Source: Glaciozyma antarctica PI12 (Eukaryota > Basidiomycota > Microbotryomycetes > Kriegeriales > Camptobasidiaceae). Taken from it: a stretch of 64,000 nucleotides of DNA. The stretch is from assembly GCA_002917775.1 (NCBI GenBank), contig KZ627150.1, forward strand, positions 1 through 64,000. Reading direction: 5' to 3'. A program made the position numbers and the translations under genes. Shown here piece by piece: positions 11,427 through 23,257 of the stretch (positions are counted from its first letter, which is position 1; the number at the start of each line of letters is the position of its first letter). Below the pieces are notes generated by a model, which saw nothing but the letters and a program-made list of their open reading frames with translations, was not told the origin of the DNA and did not search any database.

Positions 11427-12838
11427 CTACTCCCAGATGAGCTTGCCAGCGTCGTCAAGCTGGGCGCGCATTCCTCCACTCTGCTCCTTGGCCCTCCTCG
11501 CTCCCACGTCCTCGCTCCTAGGACCCTTCTTCGCCTTGCCCTTGTTCCGCTCCTTCTCCTGCTCGATCATCCTGCACTCGCTCATCAGCTCCCGCTTCGA
11601 CAACCGTAACGAGAAAGACGCACCTCGCATGCTCCAATTGCCGCTTGTGCGCCGCCAACCGCTCCGTTCGCTCGCGCTCCGCATCCTCCTTGTCCGCCGC
11701 GAGGCGCGCCGCCTTCTTCTGGTTCTCGCGCTGCTTCTTGGTCATCGCCGTCTGCGCGGCACTCGAGAGGCCAGGAATCGAACGGGCGGGCGCAGGGTTC
11801 GAAGCGGCGAAGGCCGAGGACGCTGCTGATCCGCCAACTTTCGCGACAGGCTCTGCGAAGGGATGTCAGCTCCATCCTTCTCGTTGATGAGCGAGGACGC
11901 ACTCTTGACCTTGGCGACCTCCCACTCCCCCTCATCCTCCTTCGGTTCCTCCCACTCATCCCACTCCTGCGCCAGCTTCGCGACGTTCGCCTTGCCATCC
12001 ACGATCCGCATGACGCGCGCGACCTGAGGAACGGGATCGATACTCTCGTCCCGCATGTCGTCCATCGCCGTAGGCGCAGCAGGTCGAAGCCGCGATTCGA
12101 CGAACGTCTTCTTCGCTTTGAGCGCGGCGGGGGAGAGAACGTCAGGTGCAGCGACGGCTGCGAAGGAGGGCGCGGAGGGAGCTGTCGCGGGGGCGGGAGT
12201 AGGGACAGGCGTGGGGACAGCGGAAGAAAGCTTGCTGACGGCCTTCTTCTTCGCAGCCTTGGGCGCTGGCACCTCGACCGCTGCTGGAGGGGAAGCAGGT
12301 GCCTCGATGACCTCCTTCTCCGGCGCCTTGGTGTCGACCTTGCGCACCTTCTTCTTCGGCTTGCTCTTCTTCGTGCCGGTCGAGTAGGTGGCGGTGGTGG
12401 TGGAGGAGGAGGAGGGCTTGCGGGAGATGAGAACTACGCTGAGGATGAAGGCGGATGCAAAGACGAGCTCGGCGACGGTGGTGAGGGAGAGGGTGACGGT
12501 TGGTGCCCTGCGGAGGGAAGGAGGTCAGCGGGGGGTTCAGCAGGCGTTCTGGATAAGACTGGTGGAGGCTAGGAGGGGCACTGAGGTCCTCCTGTGAGCG
12601 CCAGAGCGCGAGCTGAACACGCTGTGTTGCAGCAACACACGCGCCGCTTCGTCCAGACGAGATGCTCCCGCACGTTCTTACGCCTCTTCAGACGTTCCAA
12701 AGAGCTTGGACCAAAGCCGCTAAGTCATCCCTGCTAGCAGAGAGCTTTCCACCACCTCATCTCGTGGTCGCGTGGCCGCGCCTTCTCTCCCGCGCCGTGG
12801 TCGTCCCTGTGGCTCTCCTGAGCTGGGAGTACTCACAT
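11427..12838 (-). CDS. Uncharacterised signal-anchored protein with coiled-coil C-terminus
   Basis: The main exon opens with APTVTLSLTTVAELVFASAF and continues ILSVVLISRK, a single hydrophobic segment near the N-terminus. It is followed by a basic linker (TGTKKSKPKKKVRKV), an Ala/Pro-rich stretch, and a conserved-looking block EEPKEDEGEWEVAKVKSA. The C-terminus is a charged coiled coil (KKQRENQKKAARLAADKED) ending GKLIWE with TAG at 11427-11429. This suggests a type II or signal-anchor ER membrane protein facing the cytosol. No family is recognised. No ATG lies in frame directly upstream. The best model has an intron 12508-12836 splitting the start codon (AT|G) so that the protein begins MAPTVTL. 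Three or four introns are inferred. Confidence 0.72.
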
Positions 12839-12983
12839 TTGTTCCTGATATCTATACTGTGCTAGGTTGTAGTCGGCGGGGTAAGCTGTTGAGGTGTTGG
12901 AGTCGAGAGAGAGGAACGAGGTCAAGAGCGGAAGCAGCTGTTCTCGCGGTTGTCTTCCTCCTCCCAACAGCTCCAGCGACAGG

Positions 12984-14338
12984 ATGAGCTCGTTTGAATC
13001 AGCTCACGTTCATTCCATCTACGACTCAATCGCGAGCGACTTCTCTAGAACAAGGCACACCCAGTGGCCCTTCGTCCACTCGTTCCTCTCCGACCTACCT
13101 GTCGTGTGCTCATCCTCCTCTCCACTCCAACCCAAGCTAACGCTCAGCACAGGGATCGGTGGTGCTGGATGCAGGATGCGGAAACGGCAAGTACTTGAGC
13201 TCCCACTCGGTGCTGCCGTGCGAGAAAGTCGGGACGGGGACCTGGAGGAAGGAGAAGGGCAAGGCAGTCGAGGTACAGCCGCAGGAGGAGGAGGAACGCG
13301 CGAGTATTCTTGCGGTGGGGTACGACATGTCGTTTGGTCTGCTACGGATTGCAGGTGGGAAGGGACACGAGGTCGTCAGAGGGGACTGCTTCGACATGAG
13401 CTGTTGGCGAGGAGGAGTGTTTGTGAGTCCTTCTAAGCTCTCGTGGTCTCGAGGGGGAAGCTGATAGCTCTCTTACAGGACCACGCTATCTCTATCGCAA
13501 CGATCCATCACTTTGCGACACCTGAGCGCCGTCTCGAGTCGGTTCGAGCGCGTCTTGCGTTCCTCCTCTTCCTCGCTTCGTGCTGACTCCCCTACCCACC
13601 CAGCAACTAGTTCTTTCGGTCCTTCCTTCCATCCTCTCGACCTCCTCGTCCTTCTCCCGCCAATCCACAATCCTCGTCGTCGTCTGGGCGCTCGAGCAGG
13701 ATCCCTCGCTCGGCGGGATCGGTTCAGCGCGACGCGGCAAGAAAGGTGCCGTCCCCGTCCCAGGCGAGGCCGACGTAGATCCCGACGAGCAAGACGTCTT
13801 CGTTCCCTGGGAGCTCCAAGCGCCCAAAGTGAAGAAGGTCCGGCCGCCTCCTCCGACGAAGAAGCCTCGACAGCCTGTCGATTCTCGCCCTCCTCCTCCT
13901 CCTCCTCCTGTCGATGCCACGCCTCCTCCTCCTCCGCCAGCAGAAGAAGCGGCACCCAAACCGACGTTTAATCGCTACTATCACCTCTTCCGACAGCACG
14001 AACTCTCCCACCTAGTCGCCTCCGCCGCTCTCGACCTCGGCGCATCGTTCGTCGCTCCACCCACCTCTCCCATCCCCTCGCTCGAATTCCTTTCGCTTTC
14101 TCCTTCCACCAACGCCACTTCCTCCTCCCACAACGACTCAGTCCCCTCCACCGCCGATTCCGCCTCGTCGTCACTCGAACCTCCTCGCTCGGCCGCTGCG
14201 AAGCCGAACGGCGACAAAGAACTGGGGAAGGAAGGATGGGAGCTACAAGTGGAGCTGCTGAAGGGGGAGAAGTGGGAGCGGGAAAATTGGACGGTGGAGA
14301 TTGGGGTGCGGTGGATCAGGGTTGCTGGAGAGGACTGA
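12984..14338 (+). CDS. TRM9: Trm9/ALKBH8-type tRNA wobble-uridine carboxymethyl methyltransferase
   Basis: The first exon MSSFESAHVHSIYDSIASDF with SRTRHTQWPFV matches the Trm9 N-terminus. The second begins with the SAM-binding motif VVLDAGCGNGKYL. The motif HAISIATIHHFATPERRLES follows, then DVFVPWEL and FNRYYHLFRQHEL, the conserved C-terminal landmarks. Known role: methylates cm5U34 to mcm5U in certain tRNAs together with Trm112. The fungal protein here carries a long Pro-rich insert (about residues 240-290, including PPPPPPP runs) between the DVFVPW and YYHLF blocks, and an acidic/serine-rich insert after that. ATG 12984 lies in the first conserved exon; stop at 14336-14338. Divergent from the orphan at 11427. 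Confidence 0.9.
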
Positions 14339-14638
14339 GGTTGGGTGTCGGGCCGAGGAATGGATGCGGTTCGGAATGAGATTCGTGGCTCTGCGTCTGG
14401 ATGTGGGGAACACTGGGCGCACGCTGAGAGTTGGTTCGTCGTGGTTTGTTCAAAGTCGTCGTCGCTCCTAGCCTCGCTCTCTCACCTTTTTGTGCGCGAC
14501 ACCCGCAACACCTCACTCTCGATGCTCCCCACTCTCCTTCGCTCCGACTTACCACGCTGGCCTCAGAGACACTCTCCTCCTTTCTTCTGCTCCTTCAATA
14601 CGAACTGCGATAGTATAACAACCAACATCCCCGACTTC
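14339..14638. other. Intergenic gap between converging genes
   Basis: This 300-bp stretch lies between the TRM9 stop and the stop of the next minus-strand gene. Nothing is seen beyond presumed 3' UTRs. Confidence 0.5.
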
Positions 14639-15830
14639 CTATAAACCCTCCGCATATCGCGCCTCCTCTCTCCACCAGCCCACTCTCCCCTCCTTCTCCT
14701 CCGTCCCACGGGCCCTCAGCATCCCCTTCATTGACTCCTGCTCCATTGTCTCACCCTCCTTACGCGGTTCCTCGGGCCTGTAGGAAGGAACCCATCCCTC
14801 CGGAACGGCGAAATAAACTTCCACGCTCTCGACTGACGTTCCCGAGTCAGTGTCATCGTCGTACTCCTGGCATTTCCTTTGCCTCAAAGTTTCTTCCCAG
14901 GCGTCCGGACTGACGTCGCAACCAGGCTCTCCTGTGCGATCGTGCCGTCCTCCCACACCCTGGCTCCCGCCGTCTTGATCTCCCGCTCCTCCTTCGAGCT
15001 TTCGAGCTATCCATCAACAAGATACGTTCGAGGCTTCGCCAGCGTCGATGGCGGGGGGATTCGGCGCGTGGGAGGAGGAAGGGTCGAGGGAGGAGAGAAG
15101 CGCCTCGAGACGCACGAGAATTTGCGCGATGGCGGGAGACTGGTTCGTGGTTCGACGATAGAAGGAAATGGTGTAGCGTATGACGAGGGTAAGCTCGTCG
15201 ACGTTGAGGGCGAGAGGGGTGGGTCGGTACTGCGAGGAACGAGAGCGTTAGAGCAGTTGCAGTTGCGCGAAAGGGACTGGCACTCACGACGGCAAGTCTA
15301 TCGCTCAACCAGACTCGGAACACGAGGTACCGTGCCACCAGCCAGGCGTCGGTTGCCTTGTCGCCCGAACGACGCTGGAGAGAGGTGATTCGAGCAGGCA
15401 GGGGAGTGGGTTCGGGATTCCCGCGTATCGGAATGTAGAAGTCGCGGAGCGTGAGAGGTGGGTAGTGATCGGCAGAGAGGTCGAGACGGCCTCGAGTGTC
15501 GTCTAGGATCGCAAAGCCCTCGATCTCGCCGCACGGTTCCATCTCGCCTCCGGCCTTCTTGACGTCGAACCCATACGTGAAGCGAGTGACAACCACCTGG
15601 TGCAGAGGCGGCTCCTGCGTGCCGTGCAAGTCGGGGAGGTACGTTGGGAGGGGGACGGAGGAGTCGGGAGAGTGAGAGGAGCAGGTGCCAGAGCGGATCT
15701 TGCTGTCGAGGTCGCTGCTGGGAATGGCGAGAGCGAAGACCTCCCCGGAGAAAGGGGAAAAGCCTCTGTCACTGAACCTTTTCGGCTCCGGCTCCAGAAG
15801 GCTGAACGCCGAGGCGAGTGCGGCGGACAT
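14639..15830 (-). CDS. Uncharacterised protein, about 330 residues
   Basis: Exon 1 begins MSAALASAFSLLEPEPKRFS and contains VVVTRFTYGFDVKKAGGEME, IEGFAILDDTRGRLDLSADH and YLVFRVWLSDRLAV. A short intron (donor GTGAGT) leads to YRPTPLALNVDELTLVIRY and RRTTNQSPAIAQILVRLEAL. A 66-nt intron then joins in phase to an acidic tail with SPDAWEETLRQRKCQEYDDD and SVEVYFAVPEGWVPSYR, ending YAEGL with TAG at 14639-14641. The mix of beta-rich and helical segments suggests a folded globular protein. I do not recognise the family. It has no signal peptide or membrane segment. Confidence 0.72.
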
Positions 15831-16131
15831 GACTGAAGGAGAGCAAGAGGCGTCGAGCGCGAACGCGATTTTTGAGCCTCTGCGACGCTTCGTTGGCTAC
15901 TCTCCATCGAGCTCCCTGTTGCTGCCGAGAGTAGTGTGCTCGGGTACGCTACGTTTATCTCAATTTGGGGAGGGGAGACAGCAGCGCGACAGCTTGCACG
16001 GAGTCCGCCTCAGACGAACATCGGTCCCCTCCTGCGTAACTCGCTCCCTCCTCCTTCCTCCCTGTACCTGAAAAGTAAAGCCGCAGGAACCCTCAGAAGC
16101 GAAACATAGAGATCTCTCAACATCATTCCAT

Positions 16132-17004
16132 CTAGATCTTGCCATCCGCCCACCTCCTCGTCTTGACTCCCAGCTCGACCGCCGCGTTCCCCCAATCGAT
16201 ACCATGGCAATGCCCTGCCTCCTCCTTTCCCACTCCCGCGCGCTGCATCGCCTGCTCCTCCGTCAAGCAGTTGAGCACGCCGTAGATGACGGGCACGCCC
16301 GTATCGAGCTGCACGCGCATTAGGCCGTGGGTAACGGCGTCCGAGATGTACTCGTAGTGGGAAGTGGAGCCTTTGATGAGGGTGCCGATGGCGATGGCGG
16401 CGGAGAAGGGGCCGGTGAGGAGTTGGGAGGTGGGAGCGGCGGGAGAGGGGGAGAGGAGCGCGTCCTCGAGGAGAGTCGTGGCGCCCATCAGGTCGGTCGC
16501 GGTGGCAGATCCTTGGATCTGGGATGCGGCGATGAGGCTGTGGGGAGGAGCGGAGTCAGTGTGTTGCTGGACTGCCCGGCAGAAGGCTTAGCATCCGTCG
16601 TCGACCAAGTGCAGCAGCACTGCTAGCCACCAGCCCCCTCCCTGACCTCCAGCTCTCCTGTACATAGTCTCCCCACCCCCTGCCCCGTTCCCAGATGCTC
16701 GCACGCACGCCGTACTCACCGAGAGCAAGCCATCGGTAGCTCGTAGCTCCCAGGCACCGTTTCCACCACGATGTTCTCCCGCTTGACGCCGCTCGCGAGC
16801 ATAGTCTCGATGCACCCCTTGACGAGAGGCGTAATAACGGGCTCGTTCCACCTGCGGCGCGGTCGTCAGTGTCGCTCGAAGGGGCCCCAGAGAGCGAGAG
16901 GTGACTAACCGGGCGTGGACGATGAGGACGCGCAGGTCGGAGCCGTCAAAGGTCTCAGTGAGAGCGCCGAGGCCCTTGACTGTAGGATCGGAAGGAGGAG
17001 ACAT
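16132..17004 (-). CDS. RIB4: 6,7-dimethyl-8-ribityllumazine synthase
   Basis: Exons give [20 protein letters not shown], then [19 protein letters not shown], then a core with [20 protein letters not shown] and [20 protein letters not shown], ending [12 protein letters not shown] with TAG at 16132-16134. The sequence order and the conserved His in the [11 protein letters not shown] loop match lumazine synthase, the penultimate step of riboflavin synthesis. It condenses 5-amino-6-ribitylaminouracil with 3,4-dihydroxy-2-butanone 4-phosphate. A 15-20 residue Ser/Pro insert ([14 protein letters not shown]) sits in the middle, as in several fungal enzymes. Short introns separate the N-terminal exons. 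ATG at 17002-17004 begins [14 protein letters not shown]. The gene looks intact. Confidence 0.92.
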
Positions 17005-17242
17005 GCTGAAGTTTTGGAGAGGTGATGGAGGAAGGTGAGGAGCGCGGAGGTCTTGCAAGGACTTTGGGCGATTCTCGGCTGGGGCCCTGCGCAAGTGCAG
17101 CGCTCGCTAACCCTTTTCTCCCACGAATTCGGCGTGAAGAACGAGGTATTCACAATGCTTGATATCCTCCCAAACCCAAACTGCAAAAAGAGGAGCCAGC
17201 GCGAAAGAGCTCAACCCATCGTCGACCCATCGCAAGGTCGCC

Positions 17243-20200
17243 TCAACGATACTCCCGCGTACTCCGCACCTCTCCCCCAACCGGCATCGTCTGCTGCCTT
17301 CTCCTCATCTCCGGCCTCGCCTCTTTCCCACCCCTCCCCGGCGGAGGACTCGGCGGCTCGACCATCTCTCCAGCGTCGCCCGTTCTCCCCGCGAGCGAAT
17401 CCCCACGCGTTCGCTCCGCCGACCTCGGCGCGACAGTCCCCAGTATCGCCAGCGCCGGATCGACATTGAGCTCGGTCGCGAATCCAGCGGGCGGGGATCG
17501 ATCGGGCGAGGCGGCAGAGTAGGCGTCGTAGATCTCCCCGCTGTCGAACGAGCTCGAAGTGGATTCGCCTCCCGAGGTATTCCGCCTATGCGCGACGGGT
17601 CTTGAGCCTGGTACCCTCGCACCGTCCTGCGCGAGCGAGGGCTTGTCGCGTGACGCCCCGCGCGAAGTGACTTCGAATGCGGCCTCCTTCTTCGGATACG
17701 AAGCGACGGGGATCGGTCGATGGGGAGGGTACGATTCGCGCTGAGCAGCGAGAGGGCGGTCGTCGTCCTCGTCGTCCTCTTCTACGACGCGGGAGTAGAG
17801 GTTGGCAGGGGCGGAGGAGCGGTCGGGGGATCGAGAGAGGGGAGGGGAGGAAGGGGTGGCGACGAGGGGAGGTCGAGCGTGCTGTTGCTGATGATTGTGA
17901 TTGTGATGCTGTTCCTGATCGAGCTGGCGATCCTGCTGCTGGAAATCGGGTTGACGAACCGGCATCTCCGCCGACCTCCCAGGTTGACGAGCGGGCTTGC
18001 TGAGTCCTGGACGCTTCTGCGGCTCCTTTGCCGGCGGACGCTGTTCGCGTTCTCGTTCACGTTCGGGGGGAGCGTCCCGTGCTTCGTGCGCGCGAGGATC
18101 TTCGGAGGCTCCGTTCGAGGTGGGCTGCTGCTGCTGGTGGTTGCGAGTGCCGGGGACGGGGACGGGAGGGGCGGTAGGTATCGGTGCAGGAGGTTTGTTG
18201 ATGATGGAAAGGTACCAGAACCTGCGAAGCGAAGGTCGTCAGCCAGCGCCTCCAGCTGCGGGTAGGAGAAATAAACGCACATGAGGTTCGAGATGAGGAC
18301 CTGCTCGTACAACGGTCGCCTCGGATTCGCCAGCTTGATATGCGAGAGACGGTAGATGGCGCGCTCGACATGAATCGGGAGTCGGTAGAAGTTGGTGTAG
18401 ACGCCGTTCGGCATGAGAACTCCCGATGCCGTCGGCGGCGGAGGCGACATGCGAGCCTCTGGCGACGGAGGAGAAGGGAGTGGCGGAGGTTGCTGCTCCT
18501 GCTCGCTCTTCCTCTTTCCGCCCCCAAACAAGCCGCCAAAGAATCCCGACTCCTTCTCCTTCTCGCGATCCCGTTCAAACTTCTGCGGATCCTTGACGAC
18601 CTCGCCGACCTTGTCCACCTCCTTCCCCTTCCCCTTCTTCCTCTTCCCCGCTCCCTCCTCGTCTTCCGCACCACTCCGCACGCCGAGTCCCAACCTCGCC
18701 CATCCGCTCTTCTTCTCCTTCCCTTCGCGAACTGATCCCGGTCTCGGCGGCGCCGGAGCGGGCTGGATGACGATGGGCGGAGGGACGGACTGGGTAGAGT
18801 TTCGATCTGTAGGCGCGGCGACGTATTGGGATTCGAGAGGAGCCGAGGTGGTAGGAATGGGGAAGGCGACTGGGGCGGGAGGTGATTGCTGACGATGAGT
18901 CGTCCAGTCGAAATCGGCTGAGCTAGGGTCGACGGTAGAGGAGGAGGATTCGGCGCGAGGGGGAGAGGGTTCTCGAAGCGGAGGCGAGACGGGGGAAGGA
19001 GGGAGAGGCGTGAAGGCGGCGTAAGGAGCTTGATCGACGTCCCATGCGCCGTTGATGATGGAAGTGGCAAAATCGGCGTCGGCGGTAGGCGAAGGGACCT
19101 CCTTGACGCGTTGTACCGCGTACTGGTGATCCGACGACGACGTGATCGACCCCGTCGACAGCCTCGAGCTCATAGCCTTGCCCTCCTCCCCCTCGTTTGG
19201 TGACACCACTTTGACCTCTTCACCCTCGATCGAATCAAAGCTAACCTCTCCGACCGAGTCGGCATCCTCGACAGAAACGAGCGACTCGCCCCCAATGCTC
19301 GTCCGTCCTCCTCTCCTCGAAGGTCCGAACCGATGTCCTCCTCCATCGCCGACGAGTCCCGCTTTCCGAATCTTCGTGCGAGCGCTTCGACGAAGGATCT
19401 GGCCGGGGGGAGGGACGATGAGAGGGCTGTCGGGGGAGAGGGGTTGGTCGCGATCGCGTAACGAGCCGGTGCGGTGAGAGGAGAGATGAGCGCCTTCGGC
19501 TGCGGCTGTAGCTGGGGATGTTAGCTTGGGCATAACCGAGGAGCGAGCGGGCGAGGGGCGGACCTGCTGCGACGTCGTTGGGGTTCAGACTGAGGCTACG
19601 ACGCAGGACCCTGCCCAGTCGTTCGCCCTCGCCTTCTCCATCCGTGATAGCTTCCGCTTCAGCTCGAGCTACCAACAGCACTCATCAGCACCCAGCTCCC
19701 ACTCGAATCGCAAGCAAACTCACCAGCCAGCTCCTCAATCCTTTGAAGGTCGCCAATCGTAATCTCAAGAAAGTTGAGCTTTGACGTCGTCCTCCGCTCG
19801 ATCAAATGCTCTCTCCCCGACTCCCCAACCCCATCGTCCGTTCGCGGCTTGTACTCGCCCCTCAACATGCTCTTCTTCCTCTCGACCCTCCCACTCCCAT
19901 ACATCCCCGCACCGGACAACGACGACCTCCTCGCCAAATTATCCGGCCGCGTCTGCTCCCTAATGAACGCCTTGAACTCCTGCGGCGCAAGTTCCGGATG
20001 AAGGGACGCCGGGAGCCAGAAGAGGTCTTGTGACGAGTGGGCAGCTGCGGCCCCGTCGGTGGTAGGGGACCAAGCGGAGGGGAGAGTAGGTGATGGAGGG
20101 CCAGGGAGGGGGAGAGGATGGTCGGAGGGGAGGCGGCCGGTGGTGGAGGAGCGTCGGCGGACGAGGGTACCCGTTTCTGCTGCGGTAGGGGCGGTGGGGG

Positions 20201-21271
20201 AGAGAGGTGCGCCGGAGGGGGAGAGTGTGGAGGGAGGGGAGATGGATATGGTGAGGTGGGGGCGGGAGTGGGCGTGCGTTGGAGAGGTTGGTGAAGGTGG
20301 AGGGAGGTCCGGGTCGAGCGTGGCGGGCTGGGAGAGGGAACGCCGACGGAGGGAGAGGAGGGTTTCCATCTGTGCGGGAGGGAATAGAGTCAGCTCGCTC
20401 CTGGTGTACGTCTCAGCGTGAGGATGACGCGCACATAGCTCCCTGGACGCCATAGCGCCTAGCTACGGGACGAAAGGGGACCAACAAGAAGCGCTCTCTC
20501 CCGCCCTACTTGGCATGCGACAGACCGGCGTACAAGTACGTCCTCAGCAAGCAGCTTCGCGTCAACAGCTCCGCCTCTGAACGAACTGCGAGGAGAGACA
20601 GCGTGCCGCCTCGCAACGGTGCATCCTCGCCAGCTCCGGAAGCGATCAGTCTCCCAGCTGTTTCTCGTAACCTTGAGACTGACTCGCCCGTAGACGAGAC
20701 TGATCTCCAGCAACTCTGCGTGGGTCCCTGCGACACAATGGTCGAGCTGCGAAAGGGGACCCCTCTCGTGCAGTAGCCAGAGACGGCGCTCCCAACGCGC
20801 TCCTCCAGTGCTCCCTGAGAAGCTTGCGAGAGTAACACACCTGCGACTTCTACGCGCCTTGAGGACGGACCAGCTTACGCAGGCTCGTCACCTCAAGAGC
20901 GAAGGCCGCCCTGACCGTCCACGCTGCCGCCATTTCCCGACCCCTACCAATCCAGCACAGGAGCGTTCCCGTCACCCCAGCCACGTCCTCTACTCCCTCC
21001 CCAGCCGAACACGAGCCCCAGTACACCCTGCGCACTCACCTCCGCCCGCAGCTCTCCCGCCGAGATGGCACCCTCCTGCCCCTTTCCGCCCCCCTCCCTA
21101 GCCCTCTGACTCTCCTCCTCTCTCTCCAATCTCTCGTCCGCTTCCGCTTGCGAGAACGTGCGACTCCTCGCTCGACCTGGCGATGGGAACGAGGTTGGGA
21201 AAGTCGTGTTCGTTGACGATGGAGTTGTGCCGAAGGAGGGTTGAGGGAGAGGAAGGTGGAGAGGGGGACAT
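17243..21271 (-). CDS. Zds1/Zds2-family protein (PP2A-Cdc55 regulator)
   Basis: A long, mostly disordered protein defined by a conserved C-terminal Zds block: LMPNGVYTNFYRLPIHVERA, IYRLSHIKLANPRRPLYEQV and LISNLM-FWYLSIINKP, the two halves of the last joined by an in-phase intron. N-terminal landmarks are SLRRRSLSQPATLDPDLPP, DLFWLPASLHPELAPQEFKA, FLEITIGDLQRIEELA and LGRVLRRSLSLNPND. Known family role in yeast: control of PP2A-Cdc55 and mitotic exit. The exon with METLLSLRRRS starts right after an acceptor (20370). It joins in phase across a 670-nt intron (20370-21039) to a helical exon ending GAISAGELRAE. The 5' end is unsettled: ATG 21271 needs a weak 52-nt intron to reach that frame. Stop at 17243-17245. 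Confidence 0.8.
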
Positions 21272-23257
21272 GCTCTTCTAGCTGCAAGGAGAGGGACTGA
21301 GGTTAGCGAGAGGAGGCGGGAGGATCTTGGCGGCGTCAAGCCAAGGAAGGGAGGGATGAAGCGGGTGAGAGATGGGACGTACGAGGAGTGAGCCCTACGC
21401 TCGCGAGCTCCTACTCTACTCTACTTTCTATTCCGATCCGATCGAGAGTCGAGGAGAATGGCGAATGGAGGCAAGGGGCGACGTGATGAGTTGGCGAGTT
21501 GCGCAGGCGAGGGGGTCTCACTGAGGGAGGTCGAAGGAGGTTGCGCCCGCTTTGGCTGAGGATGGTGTAGCCTGGTTGTTCTCCGCTTGACTCTGCGCTG
21601 CTTCCCTGTGCGCTGCTGTTAAGGAGAGTAAAGTCTGAGAGAGGAGACCCCTCGGCTCATTCATAACAAAATTCAAACTCATCACTAGTAACGATTTTGT
21701 AGTCAAGAGTAAGTAATCTCGGGCGCATTCTCGCTGTCATTAATCTCGCAAACGATTCAGATTCATTCGAGCAGCGGCCACTTGACGAGACTGTAAAGCT
21801 ACAGCTCCGCAAAAGGGACTGTCTCAGCATGCACCGGTGCGTGCGATTCATCTTGCCAAGTCCCTCCCCCGACACTCCGGCGGATCCGGTGTGAAGAGGA
21901 CGAAGTGCCGGCGCTCAAATCGAGCGGGATCAAAGAGATTGCGACGTCAAAAAAAGCGGTGACGAAGGAGAGGTGATCAGGGAGCTGGTGGATCATTCCC
22001 CGCGAGAACCGACTTCGAGACGCTGAATCGGTTCGGAAATGCATGGCGTTTAAACGGACGCTTCAGATTGCTTTTTTTGAGAGGCGGAGGACGCTGCTTC
22101 AGATCCTGGAGAGGAGAACGAGGTGCTGCGAAACTTCGCAAGCGGCGTGGGAAAAAGCTGTGGGACACCATGGCTATCGCGGGAGGTTTAGCGACGCTCC
22201 GGTAGAGAAACTTGACGGGCTCGAGGCTCGATGTTGTAGACAGAAGAGGGAGCGTGTGAGATTAGCTCGAAAGCATCGCTCCGAAGATGCCGCGACAATC
22301 TCCTTTCCTGGTCGTTCTGAGCCATCACGCCTGTTGACCCCTCCCGAAATCGCAGGTCCGTTATCACGCATCACCACGAATAAAATCAGACGTTGCAGCA
22401 GGCTCAGTCATGGAGCAGGGAACCCGACGTTGCGGTCGAGGTGTTCCGGAGCGTGCGCACCTCGGGCCCTCTTCCCGCGGCAAATGTCGCGGAGCTTGAA
22501 GGCTCTCGAGAAGATATGAAGCAGTCTTTTGACGAGAGCAGTGATGGGACCTGTTCAGCGCGTTGGGGAACTCAGCACCTCCACAAATCACTTCGAAGGG
22601 GCGCATCTCGGTAGGCTCGCTCTTGAGTCAGGCGCGAACGTTGAAGTAATCGCAGCACATACCTTCGGTTTTGGGTTCTTTGTACAGGCTGCAGATCCAT
22701 TCCCTCGTACGAGGAATAAAGGAGTGCTTAAGATGCTGGGGGAACCCTTTTCGCAGAGGTTGACCCTCACAAGCCCGCAGCCAGCCCGTTACCCCGGATT
22801 TTTTGGCGGTTCTCCTTCTCTCTTCCTCCTCCCTCTCCTCCCTCCTCACCACTCTTTCGGCCTTCTCGAGGTGAATCGACTCTTGAGAGACCGCTTCGTC
22901 TCCCAGCAGCGAGGCGCAGCCATCTGGCAGCTTCAAAGACGCCTTGCGCCTTCTTCTCCCGTCACTGCTTCTGCCTCGACGTCTTCTCTTCGCCGAGGCT
23001 CTCCGCTCTCTCACGCCAGCGAGTGGTACGCACTCCTCTGAAACCTGCTCACTATCCGACCAAGACCTGCGCCTTGCTTCCACACAAAAGACAGCGGGGC
23101 TCCAGGTTTTCGGCAGTCCTTTTTTTCGACGGCTCCGTTCCGTCGTTCCAAAACAGCAAATTCTTCCTCCGCGTGCTGCTCTCTCCCATAGACCATAGAC
23201 CTACGGAACGACTCGAAACGACTCCCTAGAAACGACCCCCCGATAGACCGAGCCGCC
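21272..23257. other. Gene-poor 2-kb gap
   Basis: This is one of the longest gene-free stretches in the window, less GC-rich than the genes. The left end holds probable 5' UTR sequence of the Zds gene, including a GTACGT donor near 21379. The right end is the promoter of the transporter gene. Short open frames occur on both strands but show no family motif or splice structure. No tRNA or repeat is recognised. Confidence 0.45.

Noticed and set aside
13860-13960. Proline-rich insert in TRM9 as a separate gene or frame error
   Set aside because: The reading frame is continuous from DVFVPWEL through the proline runs to FNRYYHLFRQ, so it is an insert within Trm9.
21400-23200. Search for a transposon or virus-like remnant in the 2-kb gap
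   Set aside because: No terminal repeats, target duplications or polymerase/integrase-like frames were visible.
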